Assembly (NCBI GenBank): GCA_900550965.1
Contig: URUC01000042.1
Coordinates: 1 to 16,193 of the forward strand
DNA: 16,193 nt
From: an uncultured Collinsella sp.
Lineage (GTDB): Bacteria; Actinomycetota; Coriobacteriia; Coriobacteriales; Coriobacteriaceae
Direction of reading: 5' to 3'
Part shown: one piece after another, positions 12,476 through 16,193 of the stretch
Numbering within the stretch: the stretch's first letter is position 1
How the letters are laid out: each line of letters opens with the position of its first letter
Program-made: the position numbers and the translations under genes
Notes under the pieces: generated by a model
What the model saw: the letters and a program-made list of their open reading frames with translations, nothing else
Databases searched by the model: none
What the model was told of the DNA's origin: nothing

Positions 12476-13309
12476 CTAGGCGAGGATGCCGGCGGCGGAG
12501 GCGACCATCGCGAGGACGATCACCACGAGGATGAGGGCCGTCATGCTCGCGTTCTTCTTGGTAAGAAGGTAATACGCGCTTCCCGTGATGGCGGCGGGGA
12601 TCATGGCAGGCAGGATCTTGTCGAGCAGCGGCTGAATCTCCATCGCGACGTCGCCGAAGCTGAAGCTAATCGGGCAGGTGACGCCGATGACCGAGGCGAT
12701 GAGGCAGCCGACCACGGTGAGGCCGAGCACGGAGGCGGCGGCAGTGAGGTTGGGAAGCTTCTCGCTGAAGTCGGTGACGAGCTTCACGCCCTGCTTGTAG
12801 CCGAACTCGAGGGCGTGCATGCGGACCCAGAAGATGGCCAGGATGAGCGCGAACCAGATGCCGGCTCCCACGGGGTTGCCCTCGATGGCCATGTAGGCGG
12901 CGATGGAGCCCATGATGGTCGGGATCATGGTCATGAGCAGGGAGTCGCCGACGCCGGCGAGCGGTCCCATGGTGCCGATCTTCAGGTCTTGGACGGCGTC
13001 CGCCGCCGCTAGGCCGTCGCGCTCCTCCATGGCCACGCAGGCGCCAAGGATGATGGCGGCGAGCCAAGGCTGGGTGTTGTAGTAGCGGAAGTGGTTGTTG
13101 AGCGCTTGCTTATAGTCCTCGTCGTTCGTGTAGATCTTCCTCAGGACCGGCGAGAGGGCGTAGGCGACTGAGGCGCCCTGCTGGGTCTGGTAGTTGAAGG
13201 TGCACACGCTCATGAGCCAGCGCCAGTTCGCGTTGCGCAGGTCCTTCTTGGTGACCTTGTAGCCGGAGGGCTTGCCCTCGGCGACGGCGGTGATGTTCTC
13301 GTTTTCCAT
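12476..13309 (-). CDS. PTS EIID, mannose/fructose/sorbose family
   Basis: A 277-residue membrane subunit found only in this PTS family, forming the sugar channel with EIIC. Family features are VTKKDLRNANWRWLMSVCTF (about 19-38), the NYQTQQGASVAYALSPVLRK segment, HFRYYNTQPWLAAIILGA, and the conserved IGTMGPLAGVGDSLLMTMIP region (about 111-130). The C-terminus has hydrophobic segments, ending with a short VILVIVLAM-type membrane helix. Start ATG lies 2 bases after the EIIC stop, so the two are translationally coupled. Length is typical. Sugar specificity cannot be read from this subunit. Confidence 0.93.
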   Translation of the reverse strand: MENENITAVAEGKPSGYKVTKKDLRNANWRWLMSVCTFNYQTQQGASVAYALSPVLRKIYTNDEDYKQALNNHFRYYNTQPWLAAIILGACVAMEERDGLAAADAVQDLKIGTMGPLAGVGDSLLMTMIPTIMGSIAAYMAIEGNPVGAGIWFALILAIFWVRMHALEFGYKQGVKLVTDFSEKLPNLTAAASVLGLTVVGCLIASVIGVTCPISFSFGDVAMEIQPLLDKILPAMIPAAITGSAYYLLTKKNASMTALILVVIVLAMVASAAGILA

Positions 13310-13311
13310 GG

Positions 13312-14097
13312 TTACTCATCCTCTCCGATGAAGGCGTCTGCGGAAGCGTGGGCGGCGAGCTCGGTGTCCCTCTCGGCACGCTGGTAGAACGCAATCGCGA
13401 GGGCAACGCCGACGATGGCGGCGCCGATGATGGGCACGTTCAGGAAGGCCGAGAGGAAGAAGCCGGCGAGCAGGTACTGGAAGTACTTGGCGGTTGGCAT
13501 GTAGCGGAGCAGCATGGCGATACCGACGGCCGGGAGCATCTTGCCGGCGAGGGTGAGGCCGGAGAGGAACCACTGGGGCATGACCTCGAGGAGCCAGTTG
13601 ACGGCGGGCTGGCCGAGCGTCACGGAGACAAAGACGGGCAGGGCGGCGCACAGGCCGAAGAGCGCGGGGCAGACCCACAGGATGGCGTTCATCTGATTGA
13701 ACTTACCCTCGTTGCAGAACTTCTGGGACTTCTCGACGACAAAGCCGTTGAGGATCTTGGCGACGACGTCGAGCTGGATGCCGAGCATGCCGACCGGCAG
13801 GCCGATGGCGAGGCCCGTGTCGGAGCCCAGGGTCACGCCGTAGGCGGTGGCGATGATGGCCATCGTGCCGTAGTCGGGAATGGAGGAGCCGCCGAAGCCC
13901 GCGACGCCGAGCTGCATGAGCTGAATGGTGCCGCCGATGACAAGGCCGGTCTTCCAGTCGCCCATGACGACTCCGGTGATGAGGCCCCAGAAAACGGCGT
14001 AATTGACGAAGATCATCGGGATGCCGTAGTAGTCCACGTGCTTGATGAAGGCCAGCAGGGTCAAAAGGACGACCTGCAGGATAGTGAAGTTGACCAT
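13312..14097 (-). CDS. PTS EIIC, mannose/fructose/sorbose family
   Basis: A 261-residue integral membrane transporter subunit (EII-Sor fold). The N-terminal helix VNFTILQVVLLTLLAF is followed by WGLITGVVMGDWKTGLVIGG and TIQLMQLGVAGFGGSSIPDY (about residues 37-76), both highly characteristic of the family. A hydrophilic cytoplasmic stretch (KSQKFCNEGKFNQMN) and several more helices follow, ending in an acidic tail. It translocates the sugar while EIIB phosphorylates it. The ATG has AAGGGGG upstream and begins 9 bases after the EIIB stop; the EIID gene follows after 2 bases. Confidence 0.93.
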   Translation of the reverse strand: MVNFTILQVVLLTLLAFIKHVDYYGIPMIFVNYAVFWGLITGVVMGDWKTGLVIGGTIQLMQLGVAGFGGSSIPDYGTMAIIATAYGVTLGSDTGLAIGLPVGMLGIQLDVVAKILNGFVVEKSQKFCNEGKFNQMNAILWVCPALFGLCAALPVFVSVTLGQPAVNWLLEVMPQWFLSGLTLAGKMLPAVGIAMLLRYMPTAKYFQYLLAGFFLSAFLNVPIIGAAIVGVALAIAFYQRAERDTELAAHASADAFIGEDE

Positions 14098-14106
14098 ATT
14101 TCCCCC

Positions 14107-14580
14107 TTAGATGAGGTCTGCGACGGAGACGGGCTTGTCGGCGGGCACGAACTGGGCCGTCACCTTGACGCCACGGGCGATGAGCGCCTTGTAGCTCTGG
14201 ACGTTCTCGGCGGAGGCGTAGGCGCGCTGGGTGAGCTGGATGCCGTCCTCCTTGACGAGCGAGCCGCCGACGACCAGCGACGGGAGCTCGACGCCCGACT
14301 CGACCAGGCGAAGCATCGTCTCGGGCTCCTTGGCGATGACGAAGACCTTCTCGCGGTCGTACTTGCCCGCGGCGAAGTTCTTGAGCGCGGTCTGCTCGGA
14401 GATGATCGAAACGGCCATGCCCGCGGGGCGCGCCATCCTCATGGTGGACTTCAGGACCTCGTCGCCGGCGACCTTGTCGTCGATGACCATGACTCGGGTC
14501 GCGCCCGACACCGGGGCCCACTGCGTCACGATGATGCCGTGAAGCAGGCGATTGTCGATTCGTGCCATAACAACACTCAT
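14107..14580 (-). CDS. PTS EIIB, mannose/fructose/sorbose family
   Basis: A 157-residue cytoplasmic subunit. MSVVMARIDNRLLHGIIVTQ carries the active His14 in the EIIB motif R(I/V)D(D/N)RL(L/I)HG; the following residue is Ile rather than the common Gln. The EIIB fold continues with ATRVMVIDDKVAGDE, LKSTMRMA and KVFVIAKEPETMLRLVESGV. The frame is open for 23 more codons upstream, but MSVVM is chosen because AGGAG lies 7 bases before it and the family begins there. First gene of the PTS-GH172-ROK operon, starting 123 bases after the LevR-like regulator gene. Confidence 0.92.
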   Translation of the reverse strand: MSVVMARIDNRLLHGIIVTQWAPVSGATRVMVIDDKVAGDEVLKSTMRMARPAGMAVSIISEQTALKNFAAGKYDREKVFVIAKEPETMLRLVESGVELPSLVVGGSLVKEDGIQLTQRAYASAENVQSYKALIARGVKVTAQFVPADKPVSVADLI

Positions 14581-14703
14581 GTTTGCTCCTATCAAATGAA
14601 GTTTTGCGTTCGGTACTGCCTCGGCGCTATCCGGATTCGCGCCGGGCAAGGGGTTATCGGATTATTGAGGACGCGCGGTCAGCTTGCGGCGGCGCGGGGA
14701 AGG
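14581..14703 (-). promoter_or_regulatory. Promoter region of the PTS operon
   Basis: The gap holds a stem CGGCGC/GCGCCG (14622-14627 and 14639-14644) around ATCCGGAT, and related motifs AATCCGATA and AATCCGGATA on the minus strand, which may be activator sites. No exact sigma-54 -24/-12 element (GG-N10-GC) was found. The closest is AGGCAG near 14620 with CGC at 14608-14606, spaced one base too far. No good sigma-70 pair is evident. Confidence 0.35.
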
Positions 14704-16193
14704 TCACTCGTCGAGCAGGAGGTCCGAGGAGCCGAGGCGCTCTTCTCGCGCCGGGGCGGCGCTCACGCTTATGTAGTCGAAGACATATGCGATCTCGCTT
14801 ACGGGAACCTCTACGCGATAGCGCGTCGAGATGCTCGAGAAGCTCTGCCTGAAGGACTCGATGAAATCGGCGCGTTCCTCCTCGAAGCGGTCCTGGCCAA
14901 CGTAGGTCTCAATGGGGTTTCTGGTAACAAGGCGCTCGACGAGACAGCAGAGGTGAACGTAGAGCCCAATGATGGCGTTGCTGCCGATCTTCTCGCCTGT
15001 CCTGCGCTGAAGCTCGTGCACGGCGCTCTCGATCTCATGGAATAGCCGCTCCGGGTCGAGGATGGTGATGGAGCGGATGACGTTCTGCATCGTCATGTTC
15101 GAGAGCAGCTTCTCGTGGAAAGAAGAGAGCTCGGAAGCGTCAAGCCACCTGCCGAACACGGCATCAACCTTAGAGGCGGACGCCGTCGACATGATGTCCT
15201 CGAGGGCGACGAAGGGGACGGAGGCGACCCCGGGGTCTCCCGTGCCGATGACGGCGCAGACGCGGTGCTCGGAGAAAACGGCGTCGTTCGACCCGTTCGC
15301 GACGAGCTGCTTGAAGGGCCTCGTGAGCAGGCGCGCGCCTATGGTGCGCGGGAGGCTCTGCGAGACGAGCTGGCGTATCCTCTCCGCGGCGTCGACCCCG
15401 GACTCGGAGCAGAAGACGATGGCGTCCTCACGGTTGACGCGCTCGATCACCTTGCAGTGCGTCACGCACGCGGCGGTCGCATCGCCAAGAACCTCGGCGA
15501 TGGACTTGCCGCCGAGCAGCCCGACCCCGATCTCGAGCGCAAGACCGGTAGAGACGTTGTTCACCACGCCGATAGTGGAGTCGGTAACGTTCTCGAGGGC
15601 CTTATAGGCCTCCTCCAAGGAGCCCATGTCGACGAGGAACACGACCCCGGTGCAGTAGGAATGGCGGTCGACGAGGCGCTGGAGCGGACCGACGATGTCC
15701 TTCAGCTGCTGGTCGTAGGGCATGTCGACAGCCTCGTACACATGCATGCCGAGCATACGGTTCGCCGCGTCGGCGATGCTCGTCGCCGTTGAGTAGCCGT
15801 GGGACAAGATGACGCAGAGCGTCCGAAGGGTCTTCGCATCGCGAGACTCCGATGCGACGCACAGCGTCAGAAGCGTCTTCGTGAAGTGATCGAGCGAGAT
15901 TCCCAGCGCCCCTTCCACGTCTGCGGCGACCTGATCGGAGACACTCGAGGCAAACGGCAATTCGGAGGTCACGGCACCGAGGAGATGGGAGATTTGCTCC
16001 GCACAGGCAGACTTTCGCTTAGCCAGGCCGATACCCGGCCACAACTGCAGGCAAATCTCCTGGGCCAGTAGAAAAGCGACCTTCCTCGAAAGCTCGATGC
16101 CATAAGAAGAGCCTGCGTCGGCAAGGACCGCGCCCACGACGCGCTCGAAGGCGCGCGACCTCGAGGAGGCGACGCCGTGGTCGAAAATCAAGT
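14704..16193 (-). CDS. LevR/ManR-type PTS-regulated activator, C-terminal part
   Basis: At least 496 codons, open to the window edge. A TTG near the edge is probably not the real start, because the N-terminal AAA+ and HTH domains expected for LevR-type sigma-54 activators would lie outside. Counting from that TTG (16191), an EIIA-Man-like domain spans about 122-245, with VILSHGYSTATSIADAANRM holding phosphorylatable His131 and GVVFLVDMGSLEEAYKAL. An EIIB(Gat)-like domain carries VFCSESGVDAAERIRQL with Cys261. The C-terminal PRD2 (about 355-460) includes NAIIGLYVHLCCLVERLV with His413. Phosphorylation by HPr and the operon's EIIB typically tunes such regulators to substrate presence. The gene reads toward the PTS operon from directly upstream, so it almost certainly controls it. 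Without the AAA+ domain in view, sigma-54 dependence is inference. Confidence 0.85.
   Translation of the reverse strand, partial: LIFDHGVASSRSRAFERVVGAVLADAGSSYGIELSRKVAFLLAQEICLQLWPGIGLAKRKSACAEQISHLLGAVTSELPFASSVSDQVAADVEGALGISLDHFTKTLLTLCVASESRDAKTLRTLCVILSHGYSTATSIADAANRMLGMHVYEAVDMPYDQQLKDIVGPLQRLVDRHSYCTGVVFLVDMGSLEEAYKALENVTDSTIGVVNNVSTGLALEIGVGLLGGKSIAEVLGDATAACVTHCKVIERVNREDAIVFCSESGVDAAERIRQLVSQSLPRTIGARLLTRPFKQLVANGSNDAVFSEHRVCAVIGTGDPGVASVPFVALEDIMSTASASKVDAVFGRWLDASELSSFHEKLLSNMTMQNVIRSITILDPERLFHEIESAVHELQRRTGEKIGSNAIIGLYVHLCCLVERLVTRNPIETYVGQDRFEEERADFIESFRQSFSSISTRYRVEVPVSEIAYVFDYISVSAAPAREERLGSSDLLLDE

Noticed and set aside
13348..15045. Plus-strand open frame (565 codons) opposite EIIC, EIIB and the regulator tail
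   Set aside because: Asp/Gly/Glu/His-rich antisense shadow spanning three real features.

Overview
The window looks like a chromosomal stretch from a high-GC, gut-type anaerobe. Gene content and style (purine-catabolic SsnA with an NCS2 permease, a two-half U32 protein, a mannose-family PTS with a LevR-type regulator, GTG starts, strong AGGAGG ribosome binding sites) suggest a Coriobacteriia member such as Collinsella. This is inference from protein style; no rRNA or marker gene is present.

Left part (1-2820): a divergent purine module. The 5' end of an SsnA-like amidohydrolase and an NCS2 xanthine/uracil-type permease run leftward. A YheO-type PAS/HTH regulator runs rightward from an AT-rich divergent region, where a Fur-box-like palindrome overlaps the permease promoter. 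A perfect bidirectional terminator separates the regulator from ridA.

Middle (2835-8964): ridA (minus); a two-gene plus-strand unit encoding a large U32 Fe-S protein and an RluA-type pseudouridine synthase; then a 450-base non-coding stretch. That stretch holds three tandem long hairpins of constant geometry (16-nt arms, 25-nt loop, about 80-nt period, with one compensated base-pair change) and several terminator-like stems. Beyond it lies a tightly coupled minus-strand pair, a Gfo/Idh/MocA oxidoreductase followed by a DeoR-type regulator.

Scar (about 9175-9920): repeats, a possible gene tail, the left end of an IS200-type insertion sequence with its leader hairpins and only the first 19 codons of tnpA, fused out of frame to the last about 75 codons of a DegV-like gene. 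This ends in a strong bidirectional terminator.

Right part (9950-16193): a sugar-uptake operon on the minus strand, in transcription order EIIB-EIIC-EIID-EIIA (mannose/fructose/sorbose family), a GH172 (DUF2961) glycoside hydrolase, and a ROK fructokinase-like sugar kinase. Immediately upstream is the C-terminal part of a LevR/ManR-type PTS-controlled activator that runs off the window. Together these suggest PTS import of a fructose- or arabinofuranose-containing oligosaccharide or anhydride, cytoplasmic cleavage by GH172, and phosphorylation of the released sugar by the ROK kinase. The substrate is inferred, not shown.
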